44,752 bases of DNA from a virus. Shown here piece after piece: positions 22,204 through 29,468 of the stretch. The stretch's first letter is position 1, and every line of letters begins with the position of its first letter. The stretch is from positions 1-44,752 of the IMG/VR virus record IMGVR_UViG_3300046472_000096. One strand, given 5' to 3'. The position numbers were made by a program, and so were the translations under genes. The notes under the pieces were generated by a model that made no database searches, was not told the DNA's origin, and was given only the letters and a program-made list of their open reading frames with translations.

Positions 22204-22387
22204 CGCAGCAGCGCTGAAGCGCTGGGTCGACACGCTGAGCGACGACGCTGTCGTCTACATCGACGAAGGCGGGCTGACACTGTGCCAGCTCGAACTGGAT
22301 CCAGACGCGGATCCGGCTTTCGTGCCGTATCTCGAAGTGGGCGGGAACCCTGCAGAGGAGGCCAGCATCTATGACGAAAACGACTGA
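22193..22387 (+). CDS. Small acidic hypothetical protein
   Basis: 64 aa, strongly acidic (DTLSDDAVVYIDEGG, LDPDADPAF, EEASIYDEND). It overlaps genes on both sides, as expected in this packed operon. No family recognised; small acidic phage proteins sometimes mimic DNA or inhibit host proteins, but nothing here shows that. Confidence 0.5.
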   Translation: MAIDAAALKRWVDTLSDDAVVYIDEGGLTLCQLELDPDADPAFVPYLEVGGNPAEEASIYDEND

Positions 22388-22685
22388 TCACGAAACAGGG
22401 CGCGGCCGTCAGGTCAAGCGCGTGCTGCAGATCATCATCATGCTGTCAGGGCGTGCCTACACCCTCGAAGAGATCGCAGATCGTTTCGATGTGTCGCAGA
22501 AGACCATCAGGCGGGATATCAAAATGATCGAAGCTGTCGACGTGCCGATCTACCAGACTGAAGCGCAGCTGGATTCTGTGAAGTTTCGAAAGCTCTGGCG
22601 GGTGGATCCGAGGTGGGTGACGCGTCGTCTGCTGCCCGACAATCAGACTGCAGACGTCTACAGACGACGCCTGCAGCCTGTCTGA
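22371..22685 (+). CDS. DeoR-type helix-turn-helix regulator
   Basis: 104 aa. YTLEEIADRFDVSQKTIRRD followed by IKMIE (about 36-61) is a clear HTH of the DeoR/HTH_11 type, where two-step helices bind DNA as a wing-less core. The rest (VKFRKLWRVDPRWV) is unassigned. It is the last gene of the rightward arm; its TGA touches the stop codon of the opposing holin gene with no base between, so it might regulate late genes. Confidence 0.75.
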   Translation: MTKTTDHETGRGRQVKRVLQIIIMLSGRAYTLEEIADRFDVSQKTIRRDIKMIEAVDVPIYQTEAQLDSVKFRKLWRVDPRWVTRRLLPDNQTADVYRRRLQPV

Positions 22686-22880
22686 CTACTTCGCTACCTT
22701 CTCACCCTCCGGCGTGCGGGTGCCGCCAGTGACGTCCCCGTCTTTGGCGACACCCAGCCCGGCCGCTGCGATGATCGCAGACGACACTGCGACGACTTTA
22801 GGCGGCACTCCAAACAACGAACCCACCTGCGAGAGCAGAATCAAACCAGCAGCCAGCGACGTTTTCCAGTTCCCTTTCAT
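22686..22880 (-). CDS. Putative holin
   Basis: 64 aa. Short basic start (MKGNWK), one hydrophobic segment (about 8-25), PP, then a second one (about 28-44), and a polar charged tail. This two-segment small protein beside the endolysin gene fits a phage holin that permeabilises the inner membrane. It is the last gene of the leftward late operon. Assignment rests on size, topology and neighbour. Confidence 0.65.
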   Translation of the reverse strand: MKGNWKTSLAAGLILLSQVGSLFGVPPKVVAVSSAIIAAAGLGVAKDGDVTGGTRTPEGEKVAK

Positions 22881-22893
22881 GACTGACCCCTTC

Positions 22894-23322
22894 CTACGTT
22901 AACGGTCCCAGATATTCGAAGTGCCCTTTGTCTTTGCGCACCCCGTCGACCAGCACGCCCCACTTCAGCCCACAGGCGACGCCGATCATCCCAATTTGAT
23001 CCCAGATGGGATCTGTCGACGTCCAGTCGAGCTTGTCACCACCAGGCGCGATCGTGTACAGCTCGAAGGGTACGACGTCGATCGCGACTGACTTCATGTC
23101 TCGTTCAGGGGTCATCACGTGCTTCGATTCGAGGGTCCACGTGACTTGCTTCGATGCCGGCTGGCCGTCTGTTCGTCCGATCGCGTAGAGGTCTGCCTGT
23201 TCTTTCGGCGTGCGACCCGTGAACACGATCAGCACAAGGATCTGCGACTCGATCAGCCTGGCCAGGAAATCATTGAAGAACGGTCGAGCTTTCGGGTGGA
23301 TGTCGTCCAGTTTTCTGCTCAT
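22894..23322 (-). CDS. Endolysin, M15 (VanY/L-Ala-D-Glu type) peptidase
   Basis: 142 aa from ATG 23322. M15 signs: TGRTPKEQADLYAIGRT (substrate loop), SKH, AIDVVPF and a final KDKGHFEYLG with the catalytic HxE-type ending. The zinc-binding SxH and the AxD are separated by an unusually long loop (VMTPERDMKSV). It cleaves the peptide stem of peptidoglycan. It lies between a small membrane protein and the holin, forming a lysis cassette. Confidence 0.85.
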   Translation of the reverse strand: MSRKLDDIHPKARPFFNDFLARLIESQILVLIVFTGRTPKEQADLYAIGRTDGQPASKQVTWTLESKHVMTPERDMKSVAIDVVPFELYTIAPGGDKLDWTSTDPIWDQIGMIGVACGLKWGVLVDGVRKDKGHFEYLGPLT

Positions 23323-23540
23323 GGGTGTACCAGTCGATCGATGGTCGACTCCAGACGCTGCACGCGAAAGCTGACGCCTTCGAGTTTCTCTGTGACGCGT
23401 CCAGTCACGTAAGCGGCGCCGATGATGTTCACCAGCAGACTGATGATCAGAGTCCAGACCCACGGTGGAACTGAAATCGAATTGTCGCCCATGCGTCGGT
23501 GGTGATCAGTCGCTTCTAACGGATGAACTCTGGTCTGCAT
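23319..23540 (-). CDS. Small membrane/coiled-coil protein (spanin- or holin-like)
   Basis: 73 aa from ATG 23540, with GGGGAG about 10 nt upstream (ATG 23492 is a shorter option). A transmembrane segment (VWTLIISLLVNIIGAAYVTG) is followed by a coiled coil (VTEKLEGVSFRVQRLESTID). This single-span plus helix build fits an inner-membrane spanin or a second holin. It is coupled by 4 bp to the endolysin. Confidence 0.6.
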   Translation of the reverse strand: MQTRVHPLEATDHHRRMGDNSISVPPWVWTLIISLLVNIIGAAYVTGRVTEKLEGVSFRVQRLESTIDRLVHP

Positions 23541-23618
23541 TTTGTGTTTGTCTCCCCATGAAACCCGGCCGACTTTGGAGATCATCTTACAGGATCGAAT
23601 TGTCACCGCAAGGGTCAA

Positions 23619-26600
23619 TTAGGGGGCGATTGTCAAACCGGTGGGAGTAAAGGGATAGGCGACGCAGTCTGCAATGTTCTGGTTCCCTGCGCCGAACTGA
23701 TTGAACGCGACAAACTTCAAAAAGAGCATGACACCGATCAACGAGTCTTGCACGTCCATCTTCAGGATCCCCGTCGTGCTTTGACCAATGAATGCGAAGC
23801 GGCTGTCGATCGGGTGGTCGACGCCAACCCCCGCGGTTGGTGCGTCGTAGACGCTGCGTCGCAGCCCGTTTGTGGGATCCAGTTCATACAGGAACGACCC
23901 CGTCAGGTTCGCGACGTCGTAGGTCATCAGCTCATAAGGGATCGATCCAGCTCCCCCGTCGACCCAGCAGGGATAAACGAAATTATCTTTGTCTGCGACG
24001 TCGTAGCTGGCAAGTTCGCCGCGCGATTCTGACAGGTTCAGCTTCAGCGTGTTCGTGGTGTCAGGGTCTGCTGCTGCGGGCCAGTCTTGCGTCGTGACGC
24101 CAGTGACCCCGTTGCCCGTGATCGTGCCGAACAGAACATAACTGGATCCGCCATCTGTCGACACGTAGACTTGACAGCCCCCGTAGTTCACATCGGCATT
24201 GCTCACGATCGCCCACAGCTGATCAATCGTCGGGAACCCTGCCAGCTGCTTCACGGGTTCAAATAGCACTGGCGCATTGACGAGCGCCGGCACGACGTTG
24301 CGATCGGGAACGTACGGGTCGGGCTGTCCGACCTGGATCTCTTGCGGCGCGTTCACCGCGTACTGATATTCCTCGGCTTCGCAGTCGAGCGAGTAGGTTT
24401 CGTTTTCGATGACGCTCGTCAGTCGAACGGGTTGGTGATCGAGTCCGATCGTCGCATCTGTCAGCGTGACGAGATCCATCGCCTCGAGCAGCTGCCACTT
24501 TCCCTGCAGCGTGAACTTGAACGTATTGCGCAGATAGTTCTGTCGACGCACAGCGACACCGAGAACTGGCCTGGCGACTGCAACGTTCTGAATGCAGCGA
24601 ATGACTTTGGGGCTGGCTTTGCGCCCGCCGTAGATCGCAATCGTCGACTGCTCGGGCTGGGCTGTGGTCACATCGTTGTAGTCGCTGTCACGACTCGGGT
24701 GCTGGATCTGCAGCAGGTTCTCAGTATCGACTTGTGCGCGGCGGGTGATTTTGATCGTCGGCTGCCCCGGCGCCGCAATGAAGTCGTCAGGGATCAGATC
24801 GACGAGGGGGCCCGTCGACGTCGGCGCGTTATAGATCGCACCGTTGCCCACCGCTGAGACTTCGCTCCACGGCACACTCTTCAGACTGAACCCGCTCCAG
24901 ACTGGCGCTGCGTTCGCCGCCTGGTAGATATCATTCAACCAGTCGACAGCTTTGCGCTGCGAGTCCATCGTCAGGGATCCCATCAGGGAATTCGCGCGGC
25001 ACTGATCGCGCACCAGCAGCAGACTCTGCATGTCGAGGATATCGCCAACGGGTTTCGGCCAGCTGACGGGTGAACCGTTCGTGAAGATCTTGAACACCAG
25101 CGCCCAATTGCCCGTGAAGAACGGGTTCACGCTGAAGACATATTCGCCCGGGATCGTCACGACGCGATACATGCTGAAGATCCGGCCGACACCCACCATC
25201 AGGTTCTTCCAGTGCGTCGGCGGCTGAGCTGGCTGAATGCTGCCAGCTCCATCCATTGCGATCACGATCGCGACGATCAGACAGGGTTCCCCGGGGACGT
25301 TCGTCGCAAGGGCAGTACCGACAATCGGGCCATCGGTGCCCGTTGCTTCGACAGGGCCGCTCAGCGTATCGAGTCCGTTGATCTCCATGATCTGCACGTC
25401 GCTGTTCACATCGGACCCTGTGATCGTCAGCGTGTTGGCACCACCCACAAGACCTGGCCCCGCGTCTTCGACGTCCCAGCCAAGGGGTGAGCTGCCGAGG
25501 CCCGTGTAAGGGTTCCCTTGGCTGTCGGTGAAGACCATCGACGCGGTGCCGGAGTTTCGCGCAGCGACGATGATCGTCGAGTCTGTCGACGTCGGCAGAT
25601 CGAACTTGACCGTCGAGATCGTAATGTCGCTGGTGACCATCTTCTTCTGAATCGCGCCGGGGAAGTCGTAGCAGTTCAGCCCGTGATGGATCGAGGAGTA
25701 CTCTGGACCCGCGCCAGGCACTGACTGCGCCACCCCTTTGAAAATGTCTTCGATCATGTCGACGAAGTCGCAGTCGCCTCGAGAGTACAGCGGGAAAGCA
25801 CCGACGCATTCAGTCAGGATCGTCGGCAGCATCTGCGTCGAACCCATGTCGAGGTTCGGGGATCCCATCCCGGCATAGTCGGGATAAATGATCTGCTGGC
25901 TGCTGAACCCTGAGAACTCGGGCCCATTGCCCAGCTCAGACTCGAACGTCAGTCTGAGGTCGCTCATGGGGATCAAAGGTGAGCTGGGACCGTTGGTCTT
26001 TGCGAAATACAGCGTCAGAAGGCCTGCTGGAAGTGCGCCCAGTGTATTCAGTGTCAGATCGATCGTCGCCCCGCTGAACGGCACCCAGCGAAACACATAG
26101 GGGTAATGACGCCAGCCCCCGACATTCAGTCGATCGGGTCCGGCGAATGCAGCGTTCCAGAGGGGCACGTCTGTCGTCCCTGACAGGTGTCTGCCCCCCT
26201 GACTGCCGTAGTCCCTGAACGTCGTATTGAACGGGATCCGCAACGATGCGCCCAGCAGAAAATAGAAGTACGGGTTTGAGATCGTGAAGCTGCCCGTGCC
26301 CCCCGGCGTGATCGAAAACGATTCACTGCTGAAGCTCAGCCCCTGTTTGTTCCCTTGGTTCTGCCACATCTGCAGCACAGCCACCATGGGATTGTGACCG
26401 AGTAAGAAGTCGACGTTCTCGGCATACGTGGCTGGCCCGTTCTTCTTCACCTTCACGGTCTTGTTGCTGCCGCCAGCTTGTCGCAGGTTCGCTGCCCAGA
26501 TCAGCTGCGGGGTGGTCTTGGTGGTGCCGTAGACGACAGGGATGGTCGAACCGTAGACGGAACTCTGCGGGCTGATCCCGAGAGCGTAGGGGCGAATGCT

Positions 26601-26624
26601 GGCGTTATTGTGCTTTCCAAACAT
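23619..26624 (-). CDS. Large tail tip (host-specificity-type) protein
   Basis: 1001 aa. The N-terminus (about 1-60) has SSVYGSTIPVVYGTTKTTPQ as in phage tail-tip/central hub proteins. Middle regions are beta-rich (IVAARNSGTASMVF, RAQVDTENLLQIQHPSRDSD). The segment about 640-760 resembles gpJ/GTA-hub phage-tail folds, and the last ~200 residues look like fibronectin or Ig-like strands (CQVYVSTDGGSSYVLFG). It is the last tail gene, after the NlpC/P60 peptidase, and probably forms the receptor-contacting tip. The start ATG follows the tRNA by a hairpin. Confidence 0.75.
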   Translation of the reverse strand: MFGKHNNASIRPYALGISPQSSVYGSTIPVVYGTTKTTPQLIWAANLRQAGGSNKTVKVKKNGPATYAENVDFLLGHNPMVAVLQMWQNQGNKQGLSFSSESFSITPGGTGSFTISNPYFYFLLGASLRIPFNTTFRDYGSQGGRHLSGTTDVPLWNAAFAGPDRLNVGGWRHYPYVFRWVPFSGATIDLTLNTLGALPAGLLTLYFAKTNGPSSPLIPMSDLRLTFESELGNGPEFSGFSSQQIIYPDYAGMGSPNLDMGSTQMLPTILTECVGAFPLYSRGDCDFVDMIEDIFKGVAQSVPGAGPEYSSIHHGLNCYDFPGAIQKKMVTSDITISTVKFDLPTSTDSTIIVAARNSGTASMVFTDSQGNPYTGLGSSPLGWDVEDAGPGLVGGANTLTITGSDVNSDVQIMEINGLDTLSGPVEATGTDGPIVGTALATNVPGEPCLIVAIVIAMDGAGSIQPAQPPTHWKNLMVGVGRIFSMYRVVTIPGEYVFSVNPFFTGNWALVFKIFTNGSPVSWPKPVGDILDMQSLLLVRDQCRANSLMGSLTMDSQRKAVDWLNDIYQAANAAPVWSGFSLKSVPWSEVSAVGNGAIYNAPTSTGPLVDLIPDDFIAAPGQPTIKITRRAQVDTENLLQIQHPSRDSDYNDVTTAQPEQSTIAIYGGRKASPKVIRCIQNVAVARPVLGVAVRRQNYLRNTFKFTLQGKWQLLEAMDLVTLTDATIGLDHQPVRLTSVIENETYSLDCEAEEYQYAVNAPQEIQVGQPDPYVPDRNVVPALVNAPVLFEPVKQLAGFPTIDQLWAIVSNADVNYGGCQVYVSTDGGSSYVLFGTITGNGVTGVTTQDWPAAADPDTTNTLKLNLSESRGELASYDVADKDNFVYPCWVDGGAGSIPYELMTYDVANLTGSFLYELDPTNGLRRSVYDAPTAGVGVDHPIDSRFAFIGQSTTGILKMDVQDSLIGVMLFLKFVAFNQFGAGNQNIADCVAYPFTPTGLTIAP

Positions 26625-26629
26625 GAATG

Positions 26630-26645
26630 GTTGTTACCTAACAAC
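26630..26645 (-). other. Short hairpin between tRNA and tail tip gene
   Basis: GTTGTT-ACCT-AACAAC lies just 3' of the tRNA and 6 bp before the ATG of the tail tip gene (minus strand). It may mark tRNA 3' processing or cover the ribosome site of the next gene. Confidence 0.4.
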
Positions 26646-26647
26646 TA

Positions 26648-26720
26648 TTGCGCGGGTGGGATTCGAACCCACGGCCTATCGGTTATGAGCCGATCGAGCT
26701 GACCACTGCTCCACCGCGCG
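26648..26720 (-). tRNA. Initiator-like tRNA-fMet (CAT)
   Basis: 73 nt, full cloverleaf: acceptor CGCGCGG/CCGCGCA, D arm GAGC-AGTGGTCA-GCTC, anticodon arm ATCGG-CTCATAA-CCGAT with CAT, T arm GTGGG-TTCGAAT-CCCAC. Position 1 C faces A72 (unpaired), and the D stem has A11:U24. Both are hallmarks of bacterial initiator tRNA. Two of the three anticodon-stem G:C pairs are in the usual orientation (29 is C:G). A73 follows and CCA is not encoded. It sits inside the tail operon. Confidence 0.92.
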
Positions 26721-26740
26721 GCACCAAGTAGTACCTAAAC

Positions 26741-26758
26741 AGGGTCTATTTAGACCCT
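26741..26758 (-). terminator. Hairpin between tail gene and tRNA
   Basis: AGGGTCT-ATTT-AGACCCT, a 7-bp stem, begins 4 bp after the stop of the 26762-27307 gene on the minus strand and 20 bp before the tRNA. The following CTGTTTAGG has only a short T run. It could be a weak terminator or a processing site releasing the tRNA. Confidence 0.5.
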
Positions 26759-26761
26759 CGA

Positions 26762-27307
26762 TCAGAGACTGAGATCGATGATCCCATAGAAGACCTGGAT
26801 CAGCAGACTGTTTGCAGCATTGCCCCCGGTGAGGTTGCCAGAGCTGCCGTTGCTGTACTTCAGATACACAGCACCGTTGTCGGTGACTGTCGACAGATCC
26901 CCCGGGCCTGACGCTGCTGCGAATTGCAGATCGTAGTCTGCTGCAGATCCCAGCATCAAGTCGGGGGCGCCGATCGACAGAATCGAATTCGAAGAGTTCT
27001 GATATGCGATCGCCAGCAGCTGCGACATATCGAAATTGGTGTAGGCGCCATGGGAATCAAAGTGCGCGAACCCCAGCCACGGGACGATCTGCAGCCCATC
27101 GCCAGGCGCATCGATCAGTTTGATCGGCGTCGTCGGCAGCGCTTTGATCTGCGCGTTCGTGAGCTGCAGCTGCTTTAACTGAACCATGCGTTCAATGATC
27201 GACAGCGTCGCGTCGGGCAATGGTTCGCTGGCGACATTCGCGCCACCAAACACAGCAGTCTCCAGATTCTTCAATCGTCCCTGCAGGGAGATCAGATCGA
27301 TCGTCAT
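26762..27307 (-). CDS. Virion protein with adaptor N-terminus shared with 39130-39651
   Basis: 181 aa. Residues 1-30 (MTIDLISLQGRLKNLETAVFG, then GANVASEPLPD) are clearly related to the N-terminus of the protein at 39130-39651, while the rest differs: a short coiled coil (MVQLKQLQLTNAQIKALPT) and a beta domain (VPWLGFAHFDSHGAYTNFD, LIQVFYGIIDLSL). A common N-terminal peg with different C-terminal domains fits trimeric fibre or appendage proteins. It overlaps the peptidase gene by 4 bp. Confidence 0.65.
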   Translation of the reverse strand: MTIDLISLQGRLKNLETAVFGGANVASEPLPDATLSIIERMVQLKQLQLTNAQIKALPTTPIKLIDAPGDGLQIVPWLGFAHFDSHGAYTNFDMSQLLAIAYQNSSNSILSIGAPDLMLGSAADYDLQFAAASGPGDLSTVTDNGAVYLKYSNGSSGNLTGGNAANSLLIQVFYGIIDLSL

Positions 27308-27771
27308 TGGTTTCCTCCTGACGTTGGCATTACAAACGGGTCAAAGATGACACACTGCGTCCCTATCCACATCGGATCCAGAGACAGGTCGACTTCCATC
27401 ACGTGCGGTTTCACCGCGTGGATCCCCCGCGGCCATGCGGTGATTATCGCCCCGTGGTTGTAGACGTGGCTGCCGGCTGTCTTGCAGAGAATGATGTTCC
27501 CCGGTTGAGGGTCCAGCGATCGCGCCATCGTTCCTTCAGCGACGGCGCTGGCGTACCGCAGCATTCGCAGCATATAACGTTCGTCGGTGGTGTGGGCCCA
27601 CCAGTCAGTTGAGAAGACGCCGATCTCTTGTTCGGGCATCAGTCCCACGTCTCGCAGAATGCAGTACAAAAGCGATGCACAGTCGCAGCCCACCCCTTTG
27701 ATTTTGCCCCTCATCACGTAGGGCGTCAGGATCCATGTCTTTGCTTCGTCGACGAGCTGCTTTCTGTCCAT
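27304..27771 (-). CDS. Tail-tip NlpC/P60 peptidoglycan peptidase
   Basis: 155 aa. The catalytic Cys is C31 in GVGCDCASLLYC, and the His lies in AGSHVYNHGAIITAW (about 100-110). Such enzymes sit at the tail tip and cut a passage through the cell wall at infection, as GTA gp14 and lambda gpK do. The order DUF2460, DUF2163, NlpC/P60, tip protein is that of the gene transfer agent tail tip. Confidence 0.85.
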   Translation of the reverse strand: MDRKQLVDEAKTWILTPYVMRGKIKGVGCDCASLLYCILRDVGLMPEQEIGVFSTDWWAHTTDERYMLRMLRYASAVAEGTMARSLDPQPGNIILCKTAGSHVYNHGAIITAWPRGIHAVKPHVMEVDLSLDPMWIGTQCVIFDPFVMPTSGGNQ

Positions 27772-27783
27772 ATATCTTTTTTG

Positions 27784-28740
27784 TTATATCGCCGTCGACG
27801 GGCTGGGCACGTACGGGAACCCCCGGTACTGCCCGTCGCTCTGGTTCACGGGGAAAGCTGCAGACGCGTAACAGGTATCCACCCCGGCCGTTGGTACCCA
27901 TGGGAGAGGGGTGTACAGCACGATCTCGTTGATCGGGACGCTGAGGTCATCGACGGTTCGACGATTGATGTAGATTCCGCTCCAGACGCCTCCCAGCGTC
28001 GCTCCAACGCCACGATTGAACACCAGGAACCCCGCCCGCAGTCGATTGTCTGGGACGACGTTCAGGGGGTCGCTGGTGGATCCAAACGGGGTGGTCTGAC
28101 GCAGTCTCAGAGTCTGGGTGTTGGATCCGATCACGACGTCGAACTGCGGGACGATCGGGAACCCAGTCGGCGGCGTCGCGCCTTTGTACGCTGCCAGCGT
28201 GTTCGTCAGCTCGATCACGTTACTCGGGACAGTCAGATTGACGACGTCGAGAAAGCTGGTGACCTCGAACACGATCGCGCCGCTTTCGATCTCGACGTTC
28301 GACACGCGACCCCCAAAGAGTGCAGCAGCTCCAAACGTCGACGCGTCGCCGGGGGTGGGCATGAACGTCGTCCAGACCCTGACGGGCTGGTTGTCGAAGA
28401 GTCCCAGACGCGCCCGTTGATACGGGTTTGCCGTGTCTGCATTCTGTGTCGGGGGTCCGGGGTTTCTGGGCGCCCACGTCAGCTGCAGCGTCGTGACTTC
28501 GAAACCGATCTTAGACTCGACCTGGCCGCGCCGGATGACGTCTGGGCAGAACGTGCCCCAAAGGGGGTACCGCAGAGGGGTGTCCCAGTCTGTCAGCCAG
28601 ATCGATCGCGGGTCTTCGGGTTCACCGATCAGGATCAGGTTCGCGAGGGTGTAGCTGTGTCGATCGCAGAGCCAGTCCGCGACGAGCTGCGTCGTGTCGG
28701 ATCCGTCGCCGCCGATGACGGTGCGCATCAGTCCGTACAC
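27784..28740 (-). CDS. DUF2163-like tail hub protein
   Basis: 318 aa. Beta-rich; TVIGGDGSDTTQLVADWLCD, ESKIGFEVTTLQLTWAP and VEIESGAIVFEVTSFLDVV are in the style of DUF2163 (GTA gp13-like) hub proteins that bridge the distal tail ring and the tip. It lies between the DUF2460-like gene and the NlpC/P60 gene, exactly where GTA gp13 lies. Family assignment is supported as much by order as by sequence. Confidence 0.7.
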   Translation of the reverse strand: MYGLMRTVIGGDGSDTTQLVADWLCDRHSYTLANLILIGEPEDPRSIWLTDWDTPLRYPLWGTFCPDVIRRGQVESKIGFEVTTLQLTWAPRNPGPPTQNADTANPYQRARLGLFDNQPVRVWTTFMPTPGDASTFGAAALFGGRVSNVEIESGAIVFEVTSFLDVVNLTVPSNVIELTNTLAAYKGATPPTGFPIVPQFDVVIGSNTQTLRLRQTTPFGSTSDPLNVVPDNRLRAGFLVFNRGVGATLGGVWSGIYINRRTVDDLSVPINEIVLYTPLPWVPTAGVDTCYASAAFPVNQSDGQYRGFPYVPSPSTAI

Positions 28741-29468
28741 GCGATCTGCGGCCGGGACGTTCGCAGCTCCAGCTGCCCGCCACCATGACCACCGATCGTC
28801 CAGAGGTCTTCGAGGAACTTCTCGAAGTCTTGTTCGTCTGTGTTGAAGATCACACGAAAGTAAAACTGGAATTCTGCAGTGATGGGTTCAGTCGGTTCAG
28901 CTGCCCATTCCAGATACATGCCCGCCCACGATGCCCCCTGAATCGCGAACCCCGGGCCTTTGAGGGTGTAGTCGGTGTCTGCGATCTGTTCGACGCCGTT
29001 CGCGTAAACGACGAGAGTGCCGTCGACCAGATCGGTGATGTCTTCATAGAACTGGCCGCCAAGGTTGCGCTGCAGCGGGGTATAGAACAGGGTGCCATCA
29101 GTGAAGAGCTGCTGCTGCGCGAGAGTGTTCGGCGTGCTGTCAGGGTTCAAGCCAGGCCCCACAGTATTGTCGTCCGGATCCAGAAAGAGAAAGTCGTCCC
29201 ACTGCCCCGCATGACCAGCGAAGAAACCCATCAGCAGCTGCAGATCGGGATAGGTTCGACCCGCCAGCAGCTGGTTGTTGTACTGCCCGTTCGATGACGC
29301 GTACAGGTAATCGTAGAGCAGCGTCCACTTCCACATTGGGTTTTGCGCCTGGCGGATCCGCGTCTCGAATCCATTCGGCGCCGACTGGATCAGCGTCGAG
29401 AAGCGCGGAGCTTTGACGACGTTGAACTTCAGACCGCGAACGTCACTGGGATAAATGTCGTTGCTCAT
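28728..29468 (-). CDS. DUF2460-like distal tail protein
   Basis: 246 aa. Family signs: FNVVKAPRFSTLIQSAPNGFE near the start, WKWTLLYDYL, LMGFFAGHAGQWDDFLFLDP with DDNTVG next, then FYTPLQRNLGG and a YANGVEQ hairpin. DUF2460 (GTA gp12-like) proteins form the distal tail ring below the tape measure. It overlaps both neighbours by a few bases. Confidence 0.85.
   Translation of the reverse strand: MSNDIYPSDVRGLKFNVVKAPRFSTLIQSAPNGFETRIRQAQNPMWKWTLLYDYLYASSNGQYNNQLLAGRTYPDLQLLMGFFAGHAGQWDDFLFLDPDDNTVGPGLNPDSTPNTLAQQQLFTDGTLFYTPLQRNLGGQFYEDITDLVDGTLVVYANGVEQIADTDYTLKGPGFAIQGASWAGMYLEWAAEPTEPITAEFQFYFRVIFNTDEQDFEKFLEDLWTIGGHGGGQLELRTSRPQIACTD

Noticed and set aside
27628-28788. Plus-strand ORF of 386 codons
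   Set aside because: Antisense to the DUF2163-like and NlpC/P60 genes; Arg/Asp-rich with no domain.
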